Origin: Marinomonas arctica
Lineage (GTDB): Bacteria > Pseudomonadota > Gammaproteobacteria > Pseudomonadales > Marinomonadaceae
DNA: 64,000 nt
Assembly: GCF_003259225.1 (NCBI RefSeq)
Contig: NZ_QHJF01000010.1
Location: 141,636-205,635 of the forward strand
Direction: 5' to 3'
Shown piece after piece: positions 46,637 to 55,573 of this stretch. Position numbers and translations under genes: made by a program. The notes beneath the pieces are model-generated. The model was not told the DNA's origin. It was given only the letters and a program-made list of their open reading frames with translations, and searched no databases. How positions within the stretch are numbered: position 1 is the stretch's first letter; each line of letters begins with the position of its first letter.

Positions 46637-48022
46637 TTAGGTTGTTACCTTTTTGGGTATTGCTAATTTTTGTCGTCTTTCCCATAGGCTTTTTCTTGAT
46701 ATGCCCAAAGACTGTGCAAGTTCGGTTTCTGTCAATTTGTGTTGGTGCGTTAGTACAAAATGCTTGAAGTAATCATCTAATGTGGTCCCTCTGGGTAAAT
46801 CGGTAATGTCTGCTGCCAATGGTGTGCTACGGCTAGTATTTTGTTGATTGGCGAGTTTTAAGTTGGCGGCTTCGACTCGTTCTGGTGGGCTAAGGATGAC
46901 GGCCCTTTCTATGGCGTTTTCGAGTTCTCGTACGTTGCCCGGCCAGTTGTGCGCACGGATGGCTTTATCGAATGTTCGGTTGTAGTTATAAATTGGCTTG
47001 TTGTGCTTCTGGCAGGCTTTCTCAAGGAGAATTTGAGCCAGCATGGAAATGTCGTCGCCTCGATCTCTTAGCGGCGGTAGCAATAGTTCCATAACGTATA
47101 GACGATAGTACAAGTCTTCCCGGAAAAGTCCTTGTTTAACCATCGCGATTAAATCTCTGTGTGTCGCGGTAATTAATCGAATATTGACCTTAGTTGATTG
47201 TGTCGCGCCGACTTTACGAATTTCACCCTCCTGAAGAACGCGCAACAGTCTTGCTTGGGCTTCAAGAGGTAATTCGCCGATTTCATCGAGAAAGAGTGTG
47301 CCCTTATCAGCGGCGTAAATTAAACCATCATGGGATGAGTTTGCGCCCGTGAACGCGCCTTTTTCATGACCAAAAAGCTCTGATTCTATTAGGTTTTCTG
47401 GAATGGCAGCACAGTTTACGCTAATGATGGGGTGGTTGTGGCGGCGGCTGAGATTGTGCAGCGCTTTGGCGACCAGTTCTTTACCTGTTCCAGACTCCCC
47501 GCGAATCAATACAGTCACATCGGTGCCAGCAATTTTACGCATGTCACTAAACAAGTCCTGCATTAATGGGGACTGGCCAATAATGCCGCTGCCAGGTGTG
47601 CCTAGCGTCAACGCCTCCTCTTTTGTTGTCTGCTTGCTGAGCGTTGTTGGTGATGATGTTGCCTCTTGTGCCTCATTCTGCTCCAGCACATTGACGACGT
47701 GTTTGAGCAGGGTTTCAGAGTCGGTTGGCAGTGGCAGATAAAAAACCGCTCCTTGTGCCATGCTGTTAACCCCTGTGCTGAGGCTGGCTTTAGCGTCAAG
47801 AACAATGCGGCGAGGTTGGTTAGGCAGTTCTGTATGATTGTTGTTAAGGTGTTGAATGGCTTCTTGATCTATTAGCAGAAGGTTAAATTCTGTCAGTTCA
47901 TAATATTTGTTGGCCTGCTCTAAGGATTGACTGATATTTACTTGGAAGCCATAGCGAGATAGCCACTTTTCAGACTCTTTGAGTGGTGAATGATCAGGGC
48001 AAATAATCATGATGCTGTGCAT
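46637..48022 (-). CDS. cbrB: CbrB-like sigma-54 activator with degenerate receiver
   Basis: A 461-residue sigma-54-dependent activator. Residues 1-120 resemble a receiver domain but lack the acidic pair (IICPDH instead of a DD motif) and the lysine (FYLPLP). The AAA+ domain (about 145-385) has Walker A GESGTGKE, the sigma-54 contact EKGAFTGAN and Walker B TLFLDEIGEL. The Fis-type end TETELAQSLGISRKSLWERR is that of CbrB. CbrB controls carbon/nitrogen catabolism in pseudomonads with the kinase CbrA. No kinase gene is beside it, so it may work without phosphorylation. Confidence 0.82.
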   Translation of the reverse strand: MHSIMIICPDHSPLKESEKWLSRYGFQVNISQSLEQANKYYELTEFNLLLIDQEAIQHLNNNHTELPNQPRRIVLDAKASLSTGVNSMAQGAVFYLPLPTDSETLLKHVVNVLEQNEAQEATSSPTTLSKQTTKEEALTLGTPGSGIIGQSPLMQDLFSDMRKIAGTDVTVLIRGESGTGKELVAKALHNLSRRHNHPIISVNCAAIPENLIESELFGHEKGAFTGANSSHDGLIYAADKGTLFLDEIGELPLEAQARLLRVLQEGEIRKVGATQSTKVNIRLITATHRDLIAMVKQGLFREDLYYRLYVMELLLPPLRDRGDDISMLAQILLEKACQKHNKPIYNYNRTFDKAIRAHNWPGNVRELENAIERAVILSPPERVEAANLKLANQQNTSRSTPLAADITDLPRGTTLDDYFKHFVLTHQHKLTETELAQSLGISRKSLWERRQKLAIPKKVTT

Positions 48023-48122
48023 TAAGTGTCACCTCTTGTAACTGATGTAACGATTATACACATACGGTTTTGTGGGTCGAGAGTATGGCTTTTTTAATTG
48101 GATGTGCGGTGTTGGTGGCGAC

Positions 48123-49019
48123 TTAGATGAAATACAGGTCTTGCTCTTCCAGTGGCAGATCCTTGAGCGCTTTTAGTTTATCCGGATCCCACGCTTCTAC
48201 TGACTGTGAAAGGGCTTCAGCGATGGTGGTAGGGGCGTTTAGGTCAATTTTAAGGTAATGAAGGGCGCGTAGCAGAGTCGGTAAGTGGCTATTTTCAATG
48301 GGTTTTGCATGATTTTGTTTGCTGATTTTATCGCCAATACGATTGGTGATGAGAGGGATATGACAAATACTGGGTGGTGTCCAGCCAAAGAGGTGATAAA
48401 GATGAAGTTGCTGGGCGGTGGTTTCAATTAAATCTGCACCTCTGACGAGGTGAGTAATGTTTTGTAGGTGATCGTCAACCACGACAGCCAGCTGATAGGA
48501 GAAGAAACCATCTTTTCGTTTGAGTACTGGGCTGTTTTTTAGGTCGTCAGTAAAAATCAGAGTATCTTGAATGCGATCTTGGCATTGATAAACGGTTGAG
48601 CTGGCTTTTAGTCGCCAAGAGTGTGGTTTTTTGATGCTACTGTTGCATTCCAATGGGTGGTTGCCATCATTTTGAGCGAGAGATTGTCTCGTGCAATTAC
48701 ATGGAAAGACATGTCCATGCTGTTTTAATAATGACAAATAGTGTTCGTATATGTCGCTATGCTGGCTTTGTATTCGAATGTTTTCATCAGAAAAAAGCTG
48801 ATAGCTGTGAAGGGTGGTTACGATCTGTTCGGCAAATTCTGTCTTACAGCGTGTGCCATCTACGTCTTCAAGGCGAATAACCCAAGAACCATGGTTTTTT
48901 TTGGCATCCAAATAGCTCGCTAATGCGCTGACTAGCGAGCCAAAATGGAGTGGGCCGGTTGGCGAAGGCGCAAAACGGCCACGGTAGAGAGGCATAACGG
49001 GATTGGCGTAATTAGGCAC
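48123..49019 (-). CDS. gluQ: Glutamyl-Q tRNA(Asp) synthetase
   Basis: A 298-residue truncated glutamyl-tRNA synthetase paralogue without anticodon-binding domain. It attaches glutamate to queuosine of tRNA-Asp. The catalytic motif is GRFAPSPTGPLHFGSLVSA, and the second signature is degenerate (KISKQNHAK). Four zinc-site ligands lie near CNCTRQ. It is directly downstream of dksA (19 bp), as in most gammaproteobacteria. Confidence 0.94.
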   Translation of the reverse strand: MPNYANPVMPLYRGRFAPSPTGPLHFGSLVSALASYLDAKKNHGSWVIRLEDVDGTRCKTEFAEQIVTTLHSYQLFSDENIRIQSQHSDIYEHYLSLLKQHGHVFPCNCTRQSLAQNDGNHPLECNSSIKKPHSWRLKASSTVYQCQDRIQDTLIFTDDLKNSPVLKRKDGFFSYQLAVVVDDHLQNITHLVRGADLIETTAQQLHLYHLFGWTPPSICHIPLITNRIGDKISKQNHAKPIENSHLPTLLRALHYLKIDLNAPTTIAEALSQSVEAWDPDKLKALKDLPLEEQDLYFI

Positions 49020-49038
49020 TGTTTTAAAGTACTTAGCG

Positions 49039-49473
49039 TTAGCCGCCGATTTGTCTCTCTTTAATTTCCGCTAGTGTTTTGCAGTCAATACACATAGTGG
49101 CAGTAGGACGAGCTTCTAAGCGACGAATGCCGATTTCTATACCGCACTCTTCACAGTAGCCATAATCGTCGTTGTCAATTAACTCGATGGTCTGAGAGAT
49201 CTTTTTAACCAGTTTACGTTCACGATCACGCGCGCGAAGTTCTAGGCTAAACTCTTCCTCTTGGCTAGCTCGATCGTTTGGATCGGCATAATTCACAGCT
49301 TCTTCTTTCAGATGGTGAACAGTACGATCAACCTCTTCCATAAGATTTTGTTTCCAGTTGAGTAGGATGCTTTTAAAGTGCGCCAACTGGTTCTCGTTCA
49401 TGTATTCTTCGCCATCCTTAGCAACATAAGGAGTGAAGTCTTTCATTAATGACTCAGGGTTCATATTTGGCAT
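49039..49473 (-). CDS. dksA: RNA polymerase-binding factor DksA
   Basis: A 144-residue transcription factor that acts with ppGpp at the secondary channel of RNA polymerase. The coiled coil carries the tip DPNDRAS, and the zinc finger has C-x2-C (CEECG) and C-x2-C (CIDCK). The start at 49473 is preceded by GAGG at 8 bp. Longer in-frame starts at 49479 and 49521 have a poorer context. Operon dksA-gluQ. Confidence 0.93.
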   Translation of the reverse strand: MPNMNPESLMKDFTPYVAKDGEEYMNENQLAHFKSILLNWKQNLMEEVDRTVHHLKEEAVNYADPNDRASQEEEFSLELRARDRERKLVKKISQTIELIDNDDYGYCEECGIEIGIRRLEARPTATMCIDCKTLAEIKERQIGG

Positions 49474-49641
49474 ACGCATTGCCTCACTTCGCAGGTTTCC
49501 ATTGTGGTAGCCTGTAACCAATAAAATTAGGTGATTTATTTTCGGGCGGAAACTTACCAGATAATGTGCTCGTTAACCACATTTTTTGCGTAAAATGTCG
49601 CGATATTTTTGAAACAGGTAGAGAAAGGTAGAGAAAGCTGG

Positions 49642-50808
49642 ATGGAAAGGCATAAGTTAGCAGCAAGGGTGGAACAAATTGCACCCTTTCAGGTAATGGC
49701 GGTATTGGCGAGAGCGAAACAGTTGCAATCGCAAGGCGAGGATGTGATTCATCTTGAGATTGGTGAGCCTGATTTTGTTGCCGTAGAAGCCGTTGCCGAT
49801 GCCGGTATCGCGGCGATTCAGCAAGGTAAGACGGGTTATACGTCAGCGACGGGGTTGCCAGAGCTTAAGTGCGCAATTAGTGGCTATTATAGTAGCCGTT
49901 ATCAGGTGAACGTCGCGCCAGAACGAATTATTGTCACGCCAGGAGCGTCTTGTGCTTTATTGTTGATGGCCTCGCTGATGGTGAATGCTGGTGAAGAGGT
50001 GCTGATGCCAGACCCATGTTATCCATGCAATCGCCACTTTTTGATTCAGTCTGGTGCAAAAGCCAAGTTGGTTGAAACCTTGCCCGAGAATGGTTTTGAA
50101 ATGGATTTAAATACGTTAGAGCATCATTGGGGTGAGAGCACTTCTGGACTTTGGCTTGCTTCGCCATCTAATCCGACGGGTGCGGTACTGAACCAATCTT
50201 ATATCGCGAAAGCGTGGGAAAAAGTGAATGGGCTTGGTGGGCATTTGTTGGTCGATGAAATCTATCAGGGTTTGGTTTATGAGGGCGATGACTTTTCGGC
50301 CTTGTCTATTTCAGACGATATTTTTGTTGTGAACAGTTTCTCAAAATATTTTGCCATGACAGGGTGGCGGCTTGGATGGTTAGTTGTGCCTGACTGGGCG
50401 ATTGAGGGGGCGACAAAGTTAGCGCAAAACCTATTTATTGCCGCGCCAAGTGTGTCTCAGTATGCAGCGGTTCGTGCATTTGAGCCCGACGTGTTGGCTG
50501 AGTGCGAAGCGCGTCGCCAAACATTAAACGCGAGACGTCTCGTTTTGCTTGCCGGATTAGAGGTAATAGGGCTGCCTGTTGTCGCGCCAGCTCATGGGGC
50601 GTTCTATGTTTACGTTGATGTGTCTGGGGTAACGCAAGATGCGATGGCTTGGTGTTTGGCCTTGTTGGAAACAGAAAAGGTGGCACTCACTCCAGGGGCT
50701 GACTTTGGTATCAAAGACGCTCATAAATATGTTCGGTTTGCTTACACGTGTGACGAGACTAGGTTGCAAGAGGCGCTCGCGAGAATTGCACGCTTTATTG
50801 CCTCTTGA
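49642..50808 (+). CDS. PLP-dependent class I/II aminotransferase
   Basis: A 388-residue aminotransferase of the aspartate/alanine transaminase group. The PLP lysine is K235 (NSFSKYFAMTGWRLGW), with IGEPDF and SPSNPTGAV substrate/cofactor segments and RFAYTC near the end. The start at 49642 is preferred over an upstream TTG at 49609. A tandem GGTAGAGAAA (twice near 49617-49635) lies before it. Substrate not resolvable. Divergent from dksA and convergent with lptG. Confidence 0.85.
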   Translation: MERHKLAARVEQIAPFQVMAVLARAKQLQSQGEDVIHLEIGEPDFVAVEAVADAGIAAIQQGKTGYTSATGLPELKCAISGYYSSRYQVNVAPERIIVTPGASCALLLMASLMVNAGEEVLMPDPCYPCNRHFLIQSGAKAKLVETLPENGFEMDLNTLEHHWGESTSGLWLASPSNPTGAVLNQSYIAKAWEKVNGLGGHLLVDEIYQGLVYEGDDFSALSISDDIFVVNSFSKYFAMTGWRLGWLVVPDWAIEGATKLAQNLFIAAPSVSQYAAVRAFEPDVLAECEARRQTLNARRLVLLAGLEVIGLPVVAPAHGAFYVYVDVSGVTQDAMAWCLALLETEKVALTPGADFGIKDAHKYVRFAYTCDETRLQEALARIARFIAS

Positions 50809-50828
50809 TGTTGCGTTGAGACGTAGGG

Positions 50829-51902
50829 TTAGCCTCTGCGTCTCACGAGTATGATGCCAGCTAATAAACAGATAATAATCGGTATGCTGACACCTATAAT
50901 GGGCGGAAAGCTTACCGCCACGCTCATTCTTCCAAATAAGTTCAATGCATTTTGGAAGGCTAAACCTATGAGGACGCCAGAAAAAATCCGTCCGCCCATT
51001 GTGGAGGATCGAAGGGGGCCAAAGACACTGGAAAGTGCTACGAGTACTAGAGCCAAAGAAGCGACAGGGCGTAAGGCGGTAATCCAAAATTCCAGTTCGT
51101 ATTGAGACGCATCGAGTTTTTCTTGACGTAAGTAAATTTGATAATTCAATAGTTGGCTAAGGGACAGTGTTTCTGGGTCTTGCGATGCCAGAAATAAATT
51201 TTCTGGCGTGATGCTCACGTTCCACTCCGCATGTGGGGTGCTTTTGGTTTCAATGCGATCGGGAAAGAAAAAGGTTTCTGTCACGTCATTAAGTTGCCAC
51301 GTTGATCCTTGTAGGTGTTTTGCGGTGGTAGCGCTTTTGGTGAAAGCTAGTTGCTGTAGTCCTTGTTGTTGATTGGGGGCGAAAATCTCTATCCCGTACA
51401 GTGTTCCAGTGTCATCAGCCGCATCGATATAGACGAAGTTATTGTCGGCTTTTAGCCACACGCCGCCGCTGAGTGAGAATGCACCGGTTTCTTGGTCTTT
51501 GAATTTTTCAATTAAATTGGCTTTTTGTTCTGCCTTTGGTGCAACAAATTCTGAAATCCCCATGCCCAATAAGGAAACGACTAGTATGGGTTGGCAGGCT
51601 GCAAAACCAATGCGCCAAATGGGCATACCGGCTGCTCGCATGACAGTCAACTCAGAGGTTGCTGCAAGAGTGCCTAATCCCATTAATGTACCAATCAATG
51701 AGGCAATTGGAATGTATTCTGCTAGCTTACCGGGTAAGCGATACAGGATGACTTGCAGTAAGGATTGCAGTGTGTAGTTGTCGTTTACTTTTTTAATTTG
51801 CTCGATGAAGGTTAGGGCAAAATCCAATCCAAGCAGAACAACGGCGACAATTAAGAAGCTCCATAAAACGCTGTTGCCAATGTATCTATCTATTCTATTC
51901 AT
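50829..51902 (-). CDS. lptG: LPS export permease LptG
   Basis: A 357-residue inner membrane protein, one half of the LptF/G permease pair that with the LptB ATPase extracts lipopolysaccharide and passes it to LptC. Six helices surround a periplasmic beta-jellyroll (about residues 130-260). The start RIDRYIGNSVLWSFL is typical. It starts 5 bp after lptF. Confidence 0.93.
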   Translation of the reverse strand: MNRIDRYIGNSVLWSFLIVAVVLLGLDFALTFIEQIKKVNDNYTLQSLLQVILYRLPGKLAEYIPIASLIGTLMGLGTLAATSELTVMRAAGMPIWRIGFAACQPILVVSLLGMGISEFVAPKAEQKANLIEKFKDQETGAFSLSGGVWLKADNNFVYIDAADDTGTLYGIEIFAPNQQQGLQQLAFTKSATTAKHLQGSTWQLNDVTETFFFPDRIETKSTPHAEWNVSITPENLFLASQDPETLSLSQLLNYQIYLRQEKLDASQYELEFWITALRPVASLALVLVALSSVFGPLRSSTMGGRIFSGVLIGLAFQNALNLFGRMSVAVSFPPIIGVSIPIIICLLAGIILVRRRG

Positions 51903-51907
51903 ATCGA

Positions 51908-53026
51908 TTACTCGTGTGCATTTGCTAGGTTAGGAAGTCTGGCTTTGCGACGTTCAAAGATTTGGTTGTATTGTGCGAAAAGCAGTGCTGCGACGAGTAT
52001 GAATAGGCCATGTATCCACCACAGTCCAAGCTGAATGGGGAGTTTGCCTTTTTCTAGTGCCGTGCGTCCCCAAATGAGAAGGGCGATATAAAAAATCATT
52101 AAAAGAATGGCGGGTAGCATCTTGAAAAAACGCCCTTGTCTTGGGTTTACTTGGCTTAACGAAAGCCCAATGATGGCAAGAATAGGGATCATCACAACCA
52201 ATGAAATACGCCATTGTAATTCGACTTTGTCTGCCAATTTTTCACTGTCTATGAGTGTTAGGGTGCTTTGCGTATAAGGAGCATCAATGACACTACTGCC
52301 TTGGTTTTCCATGCGAATGGCGTAGGTATCGAAGTAGGTGATGCGATAACTAGCCGTACCGGGTTTGCCTTCGTATCGGGTGCCATCTTTGAACACAAGA
52401 TAGTTTCTGTTACCTTCCGAGCTAATGCGTATTTGCTCTGCATAAGCGGCTAGCGTTTGTGTGGGGATATTTTGGTCTTTTTTGCGAACCACGTCTGAAA
52501 TGAAGATTTGTTTCATCCAGCCTTCATTAGGCGTAAAGCTGTCTAAATAAGTCGTCCGTTGTCCGCTACCTTCAAAGCGGCCAGGTATTAAAAAATCGAA
52601 AGCAGACAATTGGTTCTGGGCCTCGGAGGCTTCTGCAGCACGGTATTCACTTAAAGGGGCTATCCAAAAGTTAATGGTGGCGCTAACGGTTCCGACTAAG
52701 CAGGCAATGCCAAGTGTGTAGCTAGCCAATTTGACTTTGCTAATGCCGCTAGAAAATAATACGGACATTTCATTTTCTATGTACAGGCGTCCGAATGCCA
52801 GTAACAAAGATAGGAAAAACGCAAGGGGTAAGATCATCTGAACAAAGCTGGGAATGTGATAGCCAAGAATGACGAAGAGAAATTCAAAGGTCATTTTTCC
52901 TTCGGCGATACGTCCAAGGTAGCTTGAAATTCGCCCACTTAAAATAACGAGCAATAAAATAAGCGTCACGCCAACGGTTGACACAAGCACTTCTTTCGCT
53001 AAGTATCTGAATAGTCTCAAAGTCAC
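51908..53026 (-). CDS. lptF: LPS export permease LptF
   Basis: A 372-residue partner of LptG with the same layout of helices and periplasmic domain. Starts RLFRYLAKEVLVSTVGVTLI, and the loop FSSGISKVKLASYTLG is typical. It is the first gene of lptFG, divergent from pepA as in Pseudomonas and E. coli. Confidence 0.93.
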   Translation of the reverse strand: MTLRLFRYLAKEVLVSTVGVTLILLLVILSGRISSYLGRIAEGKMTFEFLFVILGYHIPSFVQMILPLAFFLSLLLAFGRLYIENEMSVLFSSGISKVKLASYTLGIACLVGTVSATINFWIAPLSEYRAAEASEAQNQLSAFDFLIPGRFEGSGQRTTYLDSFTPNEGWMKQIFISDVVRKKDQNIPTQTLAAYAEQIRISSEGNRNYLVFKDGTRYEGKPGTASYRITYFDTYAIRMENQGSSVIDAPYTQSTLTLIDSEKLADKVELQWRISLVVMIPILAIIGLSLSQVNPRQGRFFKMLPAILLMIFYIALLIWGRTALEKGKLPIQLGLWWIHGLFILVAALLFAQYNQIFERRKARLPNLANAHE

Positions 53027-53280
53027 CTCTGGATGGATTCTGCTTTATCAAGCGTAGAGTTGATTACATATCTAAAGCCCCCATTATCTCGTGGTAAGAA
53101 GGTTATTATCCAGTTTTTTTTAAAGTGAGGCCTTTGCATGACGACGCTGTTCTTAAATAGAAGAATGATGATAGTCTGAAAAATAGGGTATTAACGCAGA
53201 TTAAGCGGCGTTTTTATCGCAATTTGTTCAATTTTCGTCTTGCACCACCGTCTTAAAGTTATTTTATTGAGGTTTTTTTC

Positions 53281-54741
53281 ATGAATATGGCGTTATTTGA
53301 TCGCTTATCTACCGTACAAGCAGATTTGCTTGTTACATTTGTTCCAAGTGAGGGTGACTTTCCTGAGTCAACCGCTTGGGTTGATGAGAATGCCAATGGG
53401 CAAATTTCACAATTACGCGAAACGGGTGTCTTTAAAGGTGGTGTAGCGCAAACGCTATTGTTACCTGGTGTGTCACAAGACTTCGCGCAAGCTGTGCTAT
53501 TAGTGGGGATTGGCAAAGACGCTCAGCTGAGCGATATGCAGGCTCGTAAAGTGGTGGCGGCAGTAGCAGCACAAATTAAAGGTTTGCCATTCGCATCGGT
53601 TGCCGTTGCCAGTGCCGGCCTTGTCTTAAAAAATCGCTCTCAATCTGATGTGTTGACCCTGGTTGCCCAGTGGTTAAACGAAGGTTTTTACAACTTCCTT
53701 GGCTTTAAGAAAGATGATGCTGAGAAAGCAACAAAAGTTGAGTCGCTATTGTTAGAAGGGAGCGATGAAGCCGCTTTGGCTATTGGTGCGGCGACGGCGA
53801 AAGGGTCGGCTTTTGCTCGTCAGCTTGGCAACCTGCCTGGTAACGTTTGTACGCCAAGTTACTTAGCGTCTAAAGCGCAGCAGCTAGGTGAAGAGTACAA
53901 TATTGGCGTTGAGTTGCTAGACGAAAGCAAAATGGATGAGTTAGGCATGCATTGCCTGTTGTCCGTAGGACATGGCAGTGATCAGCCAAGTTATTTGATC
54001 GTGATGAACTATCGTGGTGGCGCAGAAGACGAAGCACCTCATGTTCTTCTAGGGAAAGGTATTACTTTTGATACCGGCGGTATTTCCTTGAAGCCTGGTC
54101 CAAAAATGGATGAGATGAAATACGACATGTGCGGCGCAGCAAGCGTTTTCGGCACGATGAAAGCGATTTGTGAGTTAAAACCAAAGCTGAATTTTACAGC
54201 GGTGATTGCGGCGGCGGAAAATATGCCTAGTGGCCGTGCGACTAAGCCGGGCGATATCCTGAAAACCATGTCTGGCCAAACGGTAGAAATTTTGAATACC
54301 GACGCTGAAGGCCGTTTGGTGCTGTGTGATGCCTTGACTTACATTGAGCGCTTCAAGCCGAAGTCCGTGGTTGATATTGCGACGCTTACGGGCGCTTGTG
54401 TAGTGGCTTTAGGCAGTGTGAATTCAGGCATGTACGCGAACAATGATGATTTGGCGGTTGAATTGAAGACAGCCAGTCATGTTGCCGCGGATAAAATTTG
54501 GCAAATGCCGTTAGATGAAGAGTATCAACAACAGCTTGATAGCAACTTTGCAGACATTGCCAACATTGGTGGACCGGAAGCTGGTTCTGTTACGGCGGCG
54601 TGTTTCTTGTCTCGTTTTACAGGGTCTTATCCTTGGGCGCATTTGGACATTGCAGGTACTGCGTGGACGGGTGGGGCAGCTAAAGGGGCAAGTGGTCGCC
54701 CAGTTGCGTTGTTAACCCGTTATTTGCTAGCGAAAGCCTAA
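53281..54741 (+). CDS. pepA: Leucyl aminopeptidase PepA
   Basis: A 486-residue M17 metallopeptidase that frees N-terminal amino acids. The catalytic core shows [29 protein letters not shown] and the signature [14 protein letters not shown] with metal and catalytic residues. GAGG lies about 8 bp upstream of the ATG. In other species it also binds DNA at recombination sites and promoters. A terminator follows directly. Confidence 0.95.
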   Translation: MNMALFDRLSTVQADLLVTFVPSEGDFPESTAWVDENANGQISQLRETGVFKGGVAQTLLLPGVSQDFAQAVLLVGIGKDAQLSDMQARKVVAAVAAQIKGLPFASVAVASAGLVLKNRSQSDVLTLVAQWLNEGFYNFLGFKKDDAEKATKVESLLLEGSDEAALAIGAATAKGSAFARQLGNLPGNVCTPSYLASKAQQLGEEYNIGVELLDESKMDELGMHCLLSVGHGSDQPSYLIVMNYRGGAEDEAPHVLLGKGITFDTGGISLKPGPKMDEMKYDMCGAASVFGTMKAICELKPKLNFTAVIAAAENMPSGRATKPGDILKTMSGQTVEILNTDAEGRLVLCDALTYIERFKPKSVVDIATLTGACVVALGSVNSGMYANNDDLAVELKTASHVAADKIWQMPLDEEYQQQLDSNFADIANIGGPEAGSVTAACFLSRFTGSYPWAHLDIAGTAWTGGAAKGASGRPVALLTRYLLAKA

Positions 54742-54774
54742 GCTTCTACCGTCATTTTAAAAACAGTGACGTAC

Positions 54775-54811
54775 AAAAGCAGGTACAATTATTTGTCCCT
54801 GCTTTTTTTTA
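54775..54811 (+). terminator. Rho-independent terminator of pepA
   Basis: Stem AAAAGCAGG (54775-54783) / CCTGCTTTT (54798-54806), extended inward by ACAA/TTGT, with eight T. It separates pepA from valS. Confidence 0.9.
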
Positions 54812-55019
54812 TGGCAATGGTTACGCTGCGTTCTAGTGCAGAGGAAGATGAATTGGATTGAAGTGTTATTTTTATCCCAGCGATATTGATGACTGGCTTT
54901 TATCCGATGGGGTAGACTTTTGTGTTTTTCAGTGCGAAAGTTGAGGGTTATAAATGATGGGTTAAGTGGTCTTGTTTGCTTGGCCGTTGTATTTTGCTTT
55001 CTTAATATTGGTTTTTCCT

Positions 55020-55442
55020 ATGTCAGATTTAGCCACTCAATATGATGACGGTGTTTTTGAGCCAGATGAAGAAACCTTGATATCTGCTTTGCGCAATCAA
55101 GATGACATTCCTATTCTGATGGACATTGTTGCAGAAACCGTGCCTGTGTCTTCGGACAAGTCAGTACATTCAGCGCAACCACTTGATGAGCCTGAAGAGT
55201 ATGGTATGCAGTCTGAGAAAGACTTGCCTGAAGAGCGTGACTTTTCTAGCAATTCTGCAGAGGGCACGCATGATGATGCTATGGATGATGTGCTTACGCT
55301 CAACGATATCGTAGATGAATCGCCGTTATCACAAGCGTTAATCGCTAAAACCATTGCTAGCGTGCTCGAGCGGCGTTTGCCTGAGTTAGTATCGGAAGTG
55401 ATGCAGGCATTGCAGGACGCAGCTGAAACAAAAAAAGAGTAA
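55020..55442 (+). CDS. Acidic protein of unknown function upstream of valS
   Basis: A 140-residue protein, very acidic over its first two thirds and apparently disordered. It ends in a predicted amphipathic helix pair (IAKTIASVLERRLPELVSEV). Pseudomonads have an unknown protein at the same place between holC and valS, and this could be its counterpart. The start at 55020 is chosen because it removes an improbable hydrophobic leader from an upstream start. The ribosome site is weak. No holC is seen in front of it. Confidence 0.6.
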   Translation: MSDLATQYDDGVFEPDEETLISALRNQDDIPILMDIVAETVPVSSDKSVHSAQPLDEPEEYGMQSEKDLPEERDFSSNSAEGTHDDAMDDVLTLNDIVDESPLSQALIAKTIASVLERRLPELVSEVMQALQDAAETKKE

Positions 55443-55573
55443 TGCAAAACAACAGTCGTGTAACGCGTCGGCAGACGGCTTAATTCTCCACGTGTTATTC
55501 TTTATCTGGTTATGACACGTTATAATTCTTCAACTTACAATTGATTGCTACATAAGAGCCTTAAGACATCATA

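Noticed and set aside
50557..51087. 176-codon minus-strand frame over the aminotransferase/lptG junction
   Set aside because: It covers the ends of two well-supported genes in other frames and matches nothing.
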